Source of the DNA: Ceratodon purpureus
Lineage: Eukaryota > Streptophyta > Bryopsida > Pseudoditrichales > Ditrichaceae
NCBI GenBank assembly: GCA_014871385.1
Contig: CM026428.1
Span: 15,034,476-15,098,475, forward strand
Direction of reading: 5' to 3'
DNA length: 64,000 nt
Shown: in pieces, positions 11,401 through 22,385 of the stretch
Layout of the letters: each line of letters begins with the position of its first letter
Position numbering within the stretch: position 1 is the first letter of the stretch
The notes under the pieces: generated by a model
What the model saw: only the letters and a program-made list of their open reading frames with translations
Told to the model about the DNA's origin: nothing
Databases searched by the model: none
Made by a program: the position numbers and the translations under genes

Positions 11401-14109
11401 CAAGGTGGTCAAGCGTCCGCTCGCCTTCTCAGCTGCCGCCTGGTTCCGCAGCCACGACTTGATTTCGTAGTCGTGGTGATTGCCAGCAGGGTTCTGATTC
11501 TGGGGTAACAACAGCTCCGCCGTTACGGCCGAGTCGAGTCGGGCCGACTGGTCCAGAGCCGCTTGCAGAAGGTTCTGCGCGTGCATACGGTTCCCCAAGC
11601 TAGCGGTCGACTCGTGGTGAGCGTGGGGATGGTCGTAAGTGAGAGCTGACCCATCGCCGACCCCGCCATACGCGACGTGAAACGACGGCGGGACGTCGTG
11701 GAGGGAGCCCCCGCCGACATGCGAGTAAGGTAGGTTCACGTTGATGCGCGACTGGTTAGCAGCGGCGTTAGTGGGGGTGTAGTAGCCCAGCGAGTCCAGC
11801 TGCTGCTGCTGGGTCTCCCGGGTGTCGGAGTATTGCCCGCCCAAAGAGGCACCTCCTAGAAAGTCCTCCAGCTTGGGCCCGTCGCGCGTCTCCCCCGAGG
11901 TAGTGGTTTGCATGTCGTAGTGGGTGTGCGAGGGGGGTTGCATCCCCTGGTCGCCCGCAGTTGCGCCGGGATTGCCCGTAAGACGCGATAGCTGGTCGGG
12001 AGTGAGGAGCGTATGGGGCTGCACGCCGCCATCTGATTGCATTGCTTGGCGTTGCTGTGGCCAGTGTGACTCCGCTGTGAGGACAACCAAGACCACCACA
12101 ACAAGGTGTTAACATTATCTGAGACATCTCATCGGGAGCAACCGTCATCTCTAGACCCAGTCAAAGTGACCACAACAAAATAACCCTCGTCATCGCTTCA
12201 CGTTGAGGTGGACACTTAAAAATCAGAAGCTTCTCGAATCTCGAGTTCCAGGATTTCAGTTCAGCTGAGACGCCGACCAAACCATCAGTACAAGAGCAAA
12301 GTTGGTTGTTAACAATATCTGAGGCATTTCGAAAGCACCCCTCATGTCTAGACCTAGTCAAATGAACGTAACATAAACATCAGTACAGTATTTCTTCGTG
12401 TCACTACACGCGACTCTTAATTGCTAGCAACTGAGACTGATGCGTGCAGACTTACGAGTTTCTACAAGCTGCCGGACTAGTGGAATCTGCCATGCTACAT
12501 ATTCATTCCACTGGATGACCCCAGTTCTTCGTTTCCGGAGCGGTTCTCATGCGAGGCAACGTCGTTTAAGCGACCCTGCTCTGAATGGTACTAACATACT
12601 ACTGTCAAGGGACTCTGAAGGCTCTTAGCAAGAGAGTTCATCGTCACTTTAGTAACCCCAAAATGTCCTGAATGCGTTTCTTTTCCACCAAGTTCAATCG
12701 AAAAGGTGTAAGCACGTCGACGTAACGCATCTCCAGTACCAAAGATGGTGGCCATCACAAAGGTTGAGTCCTCAACACAACATGGGCAGTATAACCCTGG
12801 AGCAGCAGACCATCGCAAAGCTAACTCGATTCCTCCCACAACACTACATCAATGTGCAGTCACGGTGAGGGTGAGGACGTGAAGCTAAGGAGGTTGCAGG
12901 GAGCATGAATAGGAGGTCTACATGTGGTGTCATTCTCGCCGTCACTGGGCTCGGGCATTGAAATTGTCTTCATAAAGAAACAGTTGGATGGTCCGAATAT
13001 AGTAGGCCCCACTATTCACTGTCTTCATTGAATGCGCAAAGATTCCGCCGTTGACATAGTCAACGGCCCAAATACAGAAGCGGAATGAGTCCTCTTCAGT
13101 GTCCTACCGCTTTTACTCAAAACTAACTGAACATCGCCATGTCTGTTCTTCCATCGGGCTGCTGCAGCACTAAATTGCGAAAGGTGATGGATTGCAATTG
13201 CCGTGGAAGTGGAATATATTCTTATTTCACATCGAAATTAGCTAGATCTCTGCAACTTTATATCATGCAGAAAATCCATAGGAAACAAGCCATTGGCTTG
13301 CTTCCTCTAGAGTATATATCTGTATATCAGGGAGGTCATTTGATATGAAGCAATTAGCATCGTCTACTTTCGACCGAACATGCTCTGTAGGAGCCATGAT
13401 TATCAACACTACGACGCATACATCATGCCTTTAGTTGATAACAGAGAAAATCAGCCTGCCTGAGAGGGTGCCGTATATCAAGCTCTACGATTTTCTCGCA
13501 AACATTATCCGCGATTACCAATCTCTTGATGGCTGGTTTTGACTACGTTGCAAATAATGGACATGCGTGACTAATGTGACCCTTTCTCAAACCAAGGATA
13601 ACGCAACTACTCCACAGAATAGAAATTCGATGTTAATCAAACAAAGGCTGTCATTATATTGATCCATGCGATGCATTATTGGATGTGTACTGCTGATCAC
13701 ATTGGACATCATGTCGAATTAAAAAGTAAATTGCAAGAATTTAGAGTTAGGGATGAAGGTTTGATTTCTAACCTGCACTGTGCGATCTGCTGAGCGCTTC
13801 CATGATGCAAAGGGATCCATCTGAGCGCATCATCTCCAGCCCTTGGCTAGAATTGGAGTTGCCGCCATCACCGCTGCTGCGCAGAGAGTTGTAACAGTCG
13901 CTGGCCGAGTTTTGGTAGCCGCCTAAGCTGTTGCTATGGTTCTGCGACATACTTGAGAGAATAAGACTGTTTGTGGAATTAGTTATTGCACTGCGAGTAG
14001 GAGCAGACTGGTGATGACTGATAGAGTCAACCGGCTGCTTCAATGCGTCAAGGGCAGCTAAATGAGGAGATTGTACAGAAAACGTGAGCCAGTTGTTCAT
14101 AGACTTCAT
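8442..14109 (-). CDS. AIL: Double-AP2 transcription factor, AINTEGUMENTA/PLETHORA/BABY BOOM lineage
   Basis: Seven exons: 13773-14109, 11192-12074, 10944-11026, 10666-10763, 10449-10522, 9922-10049 and 8442-9385, all with GT-AG introns and matching phases. They join into 848 residues. AP2 domain 1 is about 401-467 and carries the ten-residue insert ([10 protein letters not shown]) typical of the ANT lineage. The linker ([18 protein letters not shown]) is followed by AP2 domain 2, about 503-562 ([14 protein letters not shown]...NFDI). N-terminal euANT motifs are present: NNWLTFSV (5-12), [11 protein letters not shown] (97-106), PKLEDFLGG (179-187) and IKSWLRNQ (317-324). A basic EPRKRGAGR patch precedes domain 1. 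The C-terminus is Gln/Gly/Ser-rich and ends PIFASWNA. An in-frame TGA five codons upstream supports the start. This is a nuclear DNA-binding protein. In this lineage (PLT/BBM in flowering plants, APB in moss) it specifies stem cells and meristems. Domain 1 lacks the usual separate 9-nt exon. Confidence 0.95.
12075..13772 (-). other. Intron 1 of the AP2 gene, with internal duplication
   Basis: A 1698-bp intron between the exon carrying the [10 protein letters not shown] motif and the exon carrying PKLEDFLGG. Donor is GTTAG after a phase-1 G; acceptor is CCTCACAG. No coding content was recognised in it. The part nearest the acceptor (about 12075-12182) is duplicated, with divergence, at about 12265-12380. 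Confidence 0.8.
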
Positions 14110-16340
14110 GAATATCCCTTCTCACTTTGCGATTGTGAGAGACATGTTCAAACTGTAACCAGTGCACAGAAAACTTGATGAATGATCAGTCCTCAGATGT
14201 TGATCTTTTGCTTGTTGATCTCCCTCGAAAGCTGAATGTTCTGGGAACGCTTGTTGAGTACTAACAACGATCGATATTCAGCCAGTAGGTCAGCAGTCTT
14301 TGGTTAGTAATGTCGCTGGTTGAATTAATGTTAGTGCGAAAGGCAAGGCTTTCAATACTTATGGGCTCCCTTAAACAGTGCCCAATGTTAGCCCGAGCTT
14401 CGTATCCATCATCTTAACCAAGTTGATCTGCGCTTCAACCTAACACCTCCTCCATCCTCTTTCAGAAATGTCGTTATTCTGCTTCGCCCATCTCTCTTGA
14501 CAATAGCCCTGCAAGTTCCCCAATCAGTGGGATAGCGCCCACGGAAGAAGAAGAGTAAGACCCACGAGTGCTCACCAAAACTAAGAGCTTTCACTCCACA
14601 GTACGTGCACTCCAGTCGCTGCTATGATGTGCAGCTGCTTCTCCTTATTGACACTAGATTCTACCCTTATGATGCCTCAATTACGGACTGAAAGCTCCTG
14701 TTACCACCAACGACATCCCAACTTCATTTCCAGGATAACGGTACTGTCGGAGGTGTGATGATGATGCTACTGACAAGCTGGGTATTTCTGTAACTTCAAC
14801 ATTAACCCTTCAGCCCTTCTCTTCAGACTCCTCTTCTCTTCTCGTCTCCTAGCTTCTCTGCTCCTCAAGGCTCTTCTGTCGTTGTGATGGTCGAAATGCA
14901 AGGTCCGCCTATTTGAAACGCAAATGGAACACCTAGCTACCTGATAACAAAGTACAACCTCCGGTTCGTGAGAAAGTGTACAGTCATTGGCACTCAAAGA
15001 CGGCGGTCCACTTCTACTGTTGGGGTTTGAAAAACATCGGCTCCGAGGGCTAACGAGCGCTATGTAGGAGGTACCAAAACAAGAGAGCTGCGTGGTCTGC
15101 AACTCATCACCATGCCTGGCGAACGACCCATGTGCATGGTTTAGCTTTCGAGGGACAGCGCTGCATCTAGCGTAGTCGAACACAAAAACTAAGTTCTAAC
15201 ACCCCAGAGACAAATTTCTCTTCTGACAAACGAAACTGCTCGGTGCAGCTCCTCCTCCTGCAGGTTGGTGCCAGCAGTGCAACAGCTTTCTTCCTACGCA
15301 CGGACGATCGAGAAGCTTTGAGAAATACGCCAACTGAAAGCGAACTGAAGGCTGAAATTCACAGTACCGAAACTAGTGCATTCAAGCCGTGACACTAGCC
15401 ACAATAGTTAAAGCGGCAACCTTGCCCAGCGCCTTTATAGCTCACGGGACTGTAATTGCCACGGACCTCAAGATGGTCTGTCTACCGATCTGCTCTCAGC
15501 CACCAGAACTACTGCGAATGGAACCCTTCTTCAAAACCCAGACTGCTGCTCAGCGTCCCAACCGAATGGCTATGACAATACAAACCCAGTGGCCTGCACC
15601 GCCCTTGCCGGCACCTTCAGCCTAACCAACCAACCGATCAGTGACCCTAAAATCGTCACGCTTAGGGTGGAACAATCCTCCTCCTCCTCATGAGCAACTG
15701 CAAGACGCGACGTTGCCAACTTGCCTGGACCACCCAGAACGTCGACCTCTCAGAACGTGGTGTTGCCAGATATTTCTAGTCACTGGCAGCGCTGCAGACG
15801 AGCTCGACTACGACCGGACAGCAGTAGTACACCCGACAGGCGGTGGCGCTGCAGGAGCATTGAGACGACGCGCCACCCAGCAGGCTAGCAGCTGGCCACT
15901 GGATTGGGGGTGGCAATTGGGCAAGACGCACGGCGTGGAAGAAGAAGATGGTGCACACTTCGGGCCCGTTTTGTAGCCCGGGCTCTCCCCCTCCCCCCTT
16001 CTATGAACGAATCGGACCAGGTGGTTCCAGCATCAACTCGTGGTCCGCTCTGCCTGCTGATGGAGAGCCCATTCACAGCAAACCTCGACTCCTTCCTTCC
16101 TTTCGCCCAAGCTCCTGCTGGCTGGCTACGTTGGCGACGATGACGACGACGAGTCGAGACGACGACTCGCTCAAGCAGGACACCGTAGTAAGTGCAGACC
16201 AGTCTCTGCTCTGCTTGGAACCTGGACCCAGCCCTTCTCTTCTCCCCCCACCTCCTCTTCCCCCTTTCTCTCTTGTCCCCCCGGGGGCCCCACTGGCCCC
16301 AGCCTCACTGAATCAGCTAAAATTCCAAGTCACCTGACTC
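14110..16340 (-). promoter_or_regulatory. Probable long 5' leader and promoter region of the AP2 gene
   Basis: The segment upstream of the AP2 start is much GC-richer than the surrounding DNA, especially 15200-16330. Read on the minus strand it is purine (GA) rich near 16200-16300, as many plant 5' leaders are. Short open frames on both strands (for example minus 14767-15183, 138 residues) match nothing I recognise; the minus one could be an upstream ORF if the leader is unspliced. I cannot place the transcription start or a TATA box with confidence. Confidence 0.4.
14139..14144 (-). promoter_or_regulatory. TGTCTC auxin-response-type hexamer near the AP2 start
   Basis: Minus-strand TGTCTC lies about 30 bp upstream of the AP2 start codon, and a second copy is at 15207-15212. 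TGTCTC is the core sequence bound by auxin response factors, and PLT/APB genes are known to respond to auxin. A six-base match is expected by chance in 2 kb, so this is only suggestive. Confidence 0.15.
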
Positions 16341-17122
16341 ACCTCAATTCCAGTGGTTTCAATGCTTAAAAAACTAACTCCACTTGGTAAAAATTAACTG
16401 AGCCTCCTCACCCTCATCTGTCAGACGGGCTCTGCAGCCAGCAGTCTTTAGGATTTGTTAATCCCTGCTCGCACCGATTCTTATCGGCCAACAGTATATT
16501 CTTGTGTCTATGTCACCTCTTGGGGTGGTGGTGCAGTAATTACTTCACCAGGCAGGAAACGCCACCGTCTGGAAACTCTGCAGTCTATTCCTTCTCAATG
16601 CGAATATTCACATCTATGGCTCTTCGGGTATTTAGTGAAGTTGGTTTTTGATTATGAGTGGATTACAGTGGTGTATTCTGTGAGTTATTGTGGTGGATGT
16701 AGCGGAGTTATTCTGGAAGGGTAGGGGTTAGTGAGTGAGAACCTAGAATTTTCTCTACACTGCCGTTTATGTTTAGAGGGAACGACAATCATGCTACAGT
16801 AATGTTGATAGAGTTGAGACTTTGGATCAATAGCAAGTAAGAGCAAGGACTGGACATGTCACACCATGAAATTTGACGTGTGTGAATTAGTGAATGACTA
16901 TGGTTGGTATGATAGAGTATGGTAAGGAATTGGATAATTTATAATCTAGAGCTTTACTTACGTTGCATACATTTTCTATAAAATTGTTACTATAGTGAAG
17001 GCTTGGTCTCCACCGCAAAGAAGAAGAGGAATGGCTTTGTCCCCACGGCAAAGATGCAGAGTAGTGACTTAGTCTTTAAGGCAATGAAGCAGATAACTAT
17101 CATGTCACAATCGTGTCTTTAC
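16341..17122. other. Intergenic DNA, no recognised feature
   Basis: Transition from the GC-rich upstream region of the AP2 gene into AT-rich DNA. No gene, terminal-repeat element or RNA gene is recognisable. Confidence 0.5.
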
Positions 17123-17385
17123 AGTGGAGGCTTTCTGTCACTGGTAAGGGCGGTTTATACTACTGACCAAGAATTCGTCTCATACAGCTGTAAAAGATCT
17201 GTGATTGTCAGAATCCGTCTCATACAGCTCTAAAAGATCTGTGATTGTCAGAATTCGTCTCATACAGCTCTAAAAGATCTGTGATTGGCCCATCAATGGG
17301 CTTTCTGTCATTTGCAAGGGGTGGTTTATATTATTGACCAAGAACTCGTCCCGTGCAGCTCTAAGAATCTATGATTGGCTCCATC
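17123..17385. repeat. Tandem 40-bp repeat within a larger duplication
   Basis: Three nearly identical 40-bp units start at 17171, 17211 and 17251; each reads GAATTCGTCTCATACAGCTC and continues TAAAAGATCTGTGATTG. A diverged fourth unit starts near 17341. The preceding stretch GGCTTTCTGTCA...GGTTTATA...ATTGACCAAGAA/ACTGACCAAGAA occurs at about 17130 and again at about 17299, so a larger block was duplicated first and the 40-bp unit then amplified. Confidence 0.85.
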
Positions 17386-17769
17386 AGCTCGTTAATCACG
17401 GATTTTAAAGTTGTATTGAACGACTTCTTAATTCTTAGTCTAAACCGTCGACGTGTAACGACAACATGATTGTACGTATTACATCCAAAAAATATATATA
17501 TTTACTAGGTAACAAAAAATTTAAGCATTTTTGGAAATATATAAAGTTAACTCTAGTATAAATAATACTAGCGTGAATAAAGGGCCCTTTAATCTTTAAT
17601 AATGTTGTTTTTTTGAAATATTCTAATATTCTTCCAAAAAATCAGTTCCTTTTTAAATTCACATATATGATTATCTACAATCTTTTATCACCTCGAGAAA
17701 TTGAGAAATTTTTAGAGTGTTAATTGATATTGACATATGAAGAACATTACACTACTAAAACAAGGGGAA
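17386..17769. other. AT-rich intergenic DNA
   Basis: No feature recognised. Confidence 0.5.
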
Positions 17770-18601
17770 TTAATCCCTAAAGTTGAAATGAGCCCTACCA
17801 GGGTTGATTTGATTCTAATGATGTTCTCATTTACTAAATATAGATCGTACGAAGTTGATTTTTTTTTTCAAGTCGTGGATTTTTTCCATACCTTTCCAAC
17901 TAGACCATCTATGCTTCAAAATTTCTTGTACATTAGGAGATAACCACAGTCAAAGTTTGAAAACACTATTAGGGTATGCTGAAATCTGCCAAAAATTGCA
18001 GTATATGCTCCTTTATCATCAAAATTTGCCCAACATTAATTAGTTTACAGAAACTTCAAAAATTCATCCAGAATTGAAATTCTACTTTTTTCAAGTTTTG
18101 TTTTTTTAACATGCTAATAAACTTTTGAGGCATGATTTCACCGCTCGGATTTTTAATCCAATATTTCTTGGTATGCCTTATTAACTGTCAAAGAACGGTC
18201 TTTGTATTTGAATTTCAGCATCCCTCCATGTGAAAGATCAAGCATTTCTTTAGGTTTTATAGGTTGCATAAGGGTAAAAAGTACATGGACATATTCCTAA
18301 CCCACCTAAGAACAAGAATTTGAAAAGCATTAGCTCAAATTTACTTTTGAAATTGATTTTATTTTTGCTCACAAAGCACTTCAAACCCATTTTATAACAA
18401 GGAAGAAAATTTGTTTTCTAACTTTGAACATTACGATTTCACAAATGATGAGGAATTTGAATATAAGGTTTGGGGTACATGTACATATACAAGTAAGGTA
18501 CTAGATCCTACGGTTACATCCCTAAAATACATCAAAACTTGAAAATTTACTCCTTGTATTGAAAAAGGTCAGTTTTGAGGCCTTTTGACTTTAGGGGTTA
18601 A
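17770..18601 (-). mobile_element. TTAA-bounded MITE, family D copy (inverted)
   Basis: An 832-bp non-coding element including TTAA at 17770-17773 and 18598-18601. Termini are TTAATCCCTAAAG and CTTTAGGGGTTAA. It is an inverted relative of the element at 37137-37970. Shared blocks include TTTGAAAACACTATTAGGG/CCCTAACAATGTTTTCAAA, the CTGAAATCTGCC region, ATACATCAAAACTTG and TTGAGGCCTTTTGACTTT. It has no coding frame of note, so it is non-autonomous. The TTAA target is piggyBac-like (inference). Confidence 0.8.
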
Positions 18602-19079
18602 GCAACCTTTTGGAAAAATTCTTAGCTATATCTGGGTGCTTGCTTTGTATAGAAAGTAACATGATAGGTATTGCTTTTTTCAAATACAAGCCGTTGGGCA
18701 TTGCTAAGAATTTTTTCAAAACATTGTTGGAACCCCTTATTCTAGCAGTATTACTTATTCAAATTGAAGAGGACTATATGTCAAACATGATTATGTGATA
18801 GATAGCTAAAATTGCCAAACCACTAAATGGTTTTGACACTATTCTTTTTATTAAATTTTCCTTCATGGTTTGGCCACTTTAATTAGATAACATACTTAAT
18901 TAGTACTTATTTTTTTTCTGAATATACATGTAAGTCTAGTAGTTTGATACAGCTTGATATACAATATTGTTGTTTATTTAAAAAAGTATATAATGATAGA
19001 ACATTTATTAAATTGGTAGACTACAATCCTTTGAAACCAAGCTAATGTCACTGAATGTTAGAATTTGAATCCAAAATTA

Positions 19080-19156
<77 letters not shown>

Positions 19157-19856
19157 TATAATCAAATGCTTATATAGTAGATGTTGATAAAAACATTGTT
19201 TGCAACTTTTGATGGGAGGAGGGGGGGGTAAATTTGCCATACAAAACAATTATTTTTGGCATTAGGCATTTCAAAACAAATTGATATGACCCTCAACTAC
19301 CTTTGAGATTTTTCATTCAAATAGCTGACATTACTCAAGTGAAATTTTTCCATTGTGGAAAGTTTTTTCTTACAATCTCAAGACCAACCATGTTAAATAC
19401 TTCTCTAAAAATCTCAAAGGTTATAACAAAAAGTGGGACATGCTCAAAGTTAAGAAAGATTTGCCTTTTACAACATACCTGTTTTTTTTTCTTCTAGAAA
19501 TCAAGTGACAAAGGAAAATTCAAAATCAGAAAATAAAAAAAGATGAAGCTAGTATCTTCCCACATCTTCATAATTATTGAGAAATTCACAATTAAAAGTG
19601 CAAGTTTCATGGAAGGCAGCCCATATTTTCAAAAAGCACACTTCTGTAGCGATGGATTATAGGAATTAACAACAATGAGACCCAAACTCACTATAATTTT
19701 ATAAGTATCATTATTGCCTTGAAGTGATTAAAAACACTCTTGCCTAAAACAAGTGAAATGAGTAATTAAAAGCTTCGATGTAACTGGTAATTTAACCAGC
19801 AATATGTTTTTAATGATGAGATTGATTATAAAATTTTAGTGGTGAATTTGATAAAC
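18602..19856. other. AT-rich intergenic DNA with a long TA microsatellite
   Basis: No gene recognised. It includes the TA run at 19082-19152 and a G-run at about 19218-19228. Confidence 0.55.
19082..19152. repeat. (TA)n microsatellite, about 35 units
   Basis: Uninterrupted AT dinucleotide run of about 70 bp. The open frame across it on the minus strand is an artefact of the repeat. Confidence 0.98.
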
Positions 19857-20798
19857 TTAACCCCTAAAAGTTCAAGCCGTTTTTGGACCTCTAAAACCAA
19901 AAACTGTGATTTTTGACAACCTTGTAGAAGTTGGAGTATGATTCTTATTTTTTACTTTTTTGGTACATCCAACCGTAAGATCTTGAACCTAACTACCTGC
20001 AATTATACCATGTCAAATTTCAACGGTTGGATTTTTACTATTTGTGAAATTATAGTGTACAAAGTTTACTTTTTTTTTTTTTTTTTTTTTTTTTGGCTTT
20101 GTGCGGATAGCATATTCTAAATGGTGCCAAGAGAGACTTGATGATTGTTACCCCAAACATTTTGTTCATATATTTTTTCATACAGGTAACTAAGTTGGGC
20201 ACCTCCATGCATAATTTTGGAGTCTCATTAGGCTTTTTTGGCCTTCATGCAAATTATTTTCCAGAAGAAGGTACAAAAACCACAAAATGGTAAAACTTAA
20301 ATAATGTTAAATGTTTTTGGTTTTTCAAAAAAAATGAACTGTTAAAAGTTATGTCTATGAGTTTTTGAATTATTGGAAAAAAAATTGGAAAATTCCTAAA
20401 TTTCAAATTTTGACAAATTTAGAAAGAAAAAATCGTAAAATTACTAAAAATTGTGAAGATTGTTTTTGTAATTTTTGGAGGCTGCCTTTGTAAAATTGCG
20501 AAACTTTTTGACATAGGCCACTTTGAATTTCGAGTAGTGAATTGGTTATGAACACATTTCCAAAAAAAAATCTAAAAAAACCTAATTTTAAACTACCTGT
20601 TTTAGACTTAAAAACTAGAATTTCTAAATGGAGGTTTTAAAAGTGAAATTTGGCTTTGCAAATTTTACCACACACACCTTGCGGTATAGGGAGCATCCAG
20701 TAAAATTCTTAGGCAAAAATATTACTTTTAACCCCTTCATTTAGGCTGTCCGAAACATCAAAAGGCCATTTTGGCTTTCTTGGACCTTTAGGGATTAA
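19857..20798 (+). mobile_element. TTAA-bounded MITE, family A copy 1
   Basis: A 942-bp non-coding element including TTAA at 19857-19860 and 20795-20798. The left terminus is CCCCTAAAAG, the right CCTTTAGGGA. Internal landmarks shared with the other A copies are CCAACCGTAAGATCTTGAAC, TTTCAACGGTTGGAT, ATAGGGAGCATCCAGTAAAA and AACCCCTTCAT followed by AGGCTG[CT]CCGAA. A 24-T run at about 20070 lies inside. No transposase frame was seen. Confidence 0.85.
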
Positions 20799-21448
20799 AG
20801 CTAAAACACACATTTTACAAAACACATCAGTATTTTTACCATTTTGGTTATATTTGGAAGAAAATAGTTTTAAATCATTATCTTAGATTCAACAATTGTA
20901 TACTTATTGAAAGGGCGTTTTTCCGTATCCAAAATTTTAAATTCTATATTATAATTTCTTAAACAGACTTCATTTTCCTAAACTGATTTCAATCATCCCA
21001 AAGCAGAAAATTAGCTACAATTATTGTAAGAAATATAGCCTTTAAATTCTATTGTACAAAACAAACTCTTTTCAAATTTCACTATCGATGTCAAGATTAT
21101 GTTTTGTATAATCTTTTTAAAATCCAAAAATTGAGCAATTTTTTTGTTTCAATCTTCTTTTTCTCTTTGCGGAGCCAACCCAAATTTCCAACCAGGATTT
21201 CTGTAAATTTTTAGTTATCGTTATCAAAATCATGTGCATCACTTAATCTTAGTAAAAATAATGAAAGTAAATAGCTTGAATTTCCCAAACACTTGTTCCT
21301 AATTTTTCTTCTATTTTAACACAAACAAGAGCTTCTTCTATTCTACTACAACGTTTTAAAATATATTTAAAAACTGCTTTAATAGTTTCTCTTTTCATGT
21401 CTAGTAGTCTACTGATAGTGAAGAATTTTCTAATTTCTTTGTCGGAAA
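20799..21448. other. AT-rich spacer between two A-family MITEs
   Basis: No feature recognised in this 650-bp spacer. Confidence 0.5.
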
Positions 21449-22385
21449 TTAACCCCTAAATTTCCTTGTGTTTTTGAGAGCTTGAATCCTCAAAACTGCG
21501 ATTTTTTACCACTATGCCCTCCCGAGGATATGAAACAAATTTTTAAACTTTTTTTGGAATTTCAACCGTAAGATCTTGTACCTAACCCTGCTTGGAAGAA
21601 TTGATCCAAATTTCAACCGTTGGATGTTTTTCATTAGTGAGATCGTAGTGTTCAAAGTTTCAGCAGATATTTTTTTGGGCCTTGGCCGAGAGGCATGGTG
21701 CAAATGGGCAAAAGGGAGACTTAATGATTATTACTTCAAAAATTTTGGTCATATTTTTTTCCATGTAGCTAACTAGGTTAGGTATGCACATGCAAAATTT
21801 TAGGCCAAAAAATCGCTTTTTAGACCTTCATAAAAATTATTTTCCATAAGAAGGTATAAAATTGACAAAATAGTAAAACATGCATTACAAAAACAATTTG
21901 TGAGCTTAAGAAAAAGTGAACGGTGAGTAGGTACCTTTATAAATTTTTGATTTTTGGGAAAATTAATTTTTTAAAAATTCAAAAATCTCGAATTTTGACA
22001 AATTTTTAAAGGAAAAATTCAAAAATTACTAAAAACTGTGAAGCTTGTCTTTGTAAGTTTTGGAGGCTGCCCTTGTAAAATTGGTAAACTTTTTGACTTA
22101 GGTCACTATGGAACTTGAGTATTGATTTGGTCATGAAAATATTTCAATTTTTGTTTTTTTAAAAAGACCTAATTTTAGACTGCCCGTTTTCGACTTGAAA
22201 CCTAAAATTTCTAGATGAAGGTTCTAAAATTGGAATTTGGCTTCAAATTTTTTACTACATAGACCTTACCATAAAGGGAGCATCCAGTAAAATTATTGAA
22301 AAAAAATATTACTTTTAACCTCCCCATCTAGGCTGCCCGAATTCGCAAAAACCCATTTTGGGTTTTAAGGATAGTTAGGGGTTAA
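21449..22385 (+). mobile_element. TTAA-bounded MITE, family A copy 2
   Basis: A 937-bp element in the same orientation as the copy at 19857-20798. It has TTAA at 21449-21452 and 22382-22385, left terminus CCCCTAAATT and right terminus TAGTTAGGGG. It keeps the internal blocks TTTCAACCGTAAGATCTTG, TTTCAACCGTTGGATG, GGGAGCATCCAGTAAAATTA and GGCTGCCCGAATTC. It is diverged from copy 1 at many positions, so both are not recent copies of one another. Confidence 0.85.

Noticed and set aside
15389..16337. Several plus-strand open frames in the GC-rich upstream zone of the AP2 gene
   Set aside because: They overlap in several frames, are Pro/Ser-rich by composition and show no domain. A leader or promoter of the AP2 gene explains the composition better.
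19058..19249. Minus-strand frame with a run of Tyr-Ile repeats
   Set aside because: It is produced by the TA microsatellite at 19082-19152.
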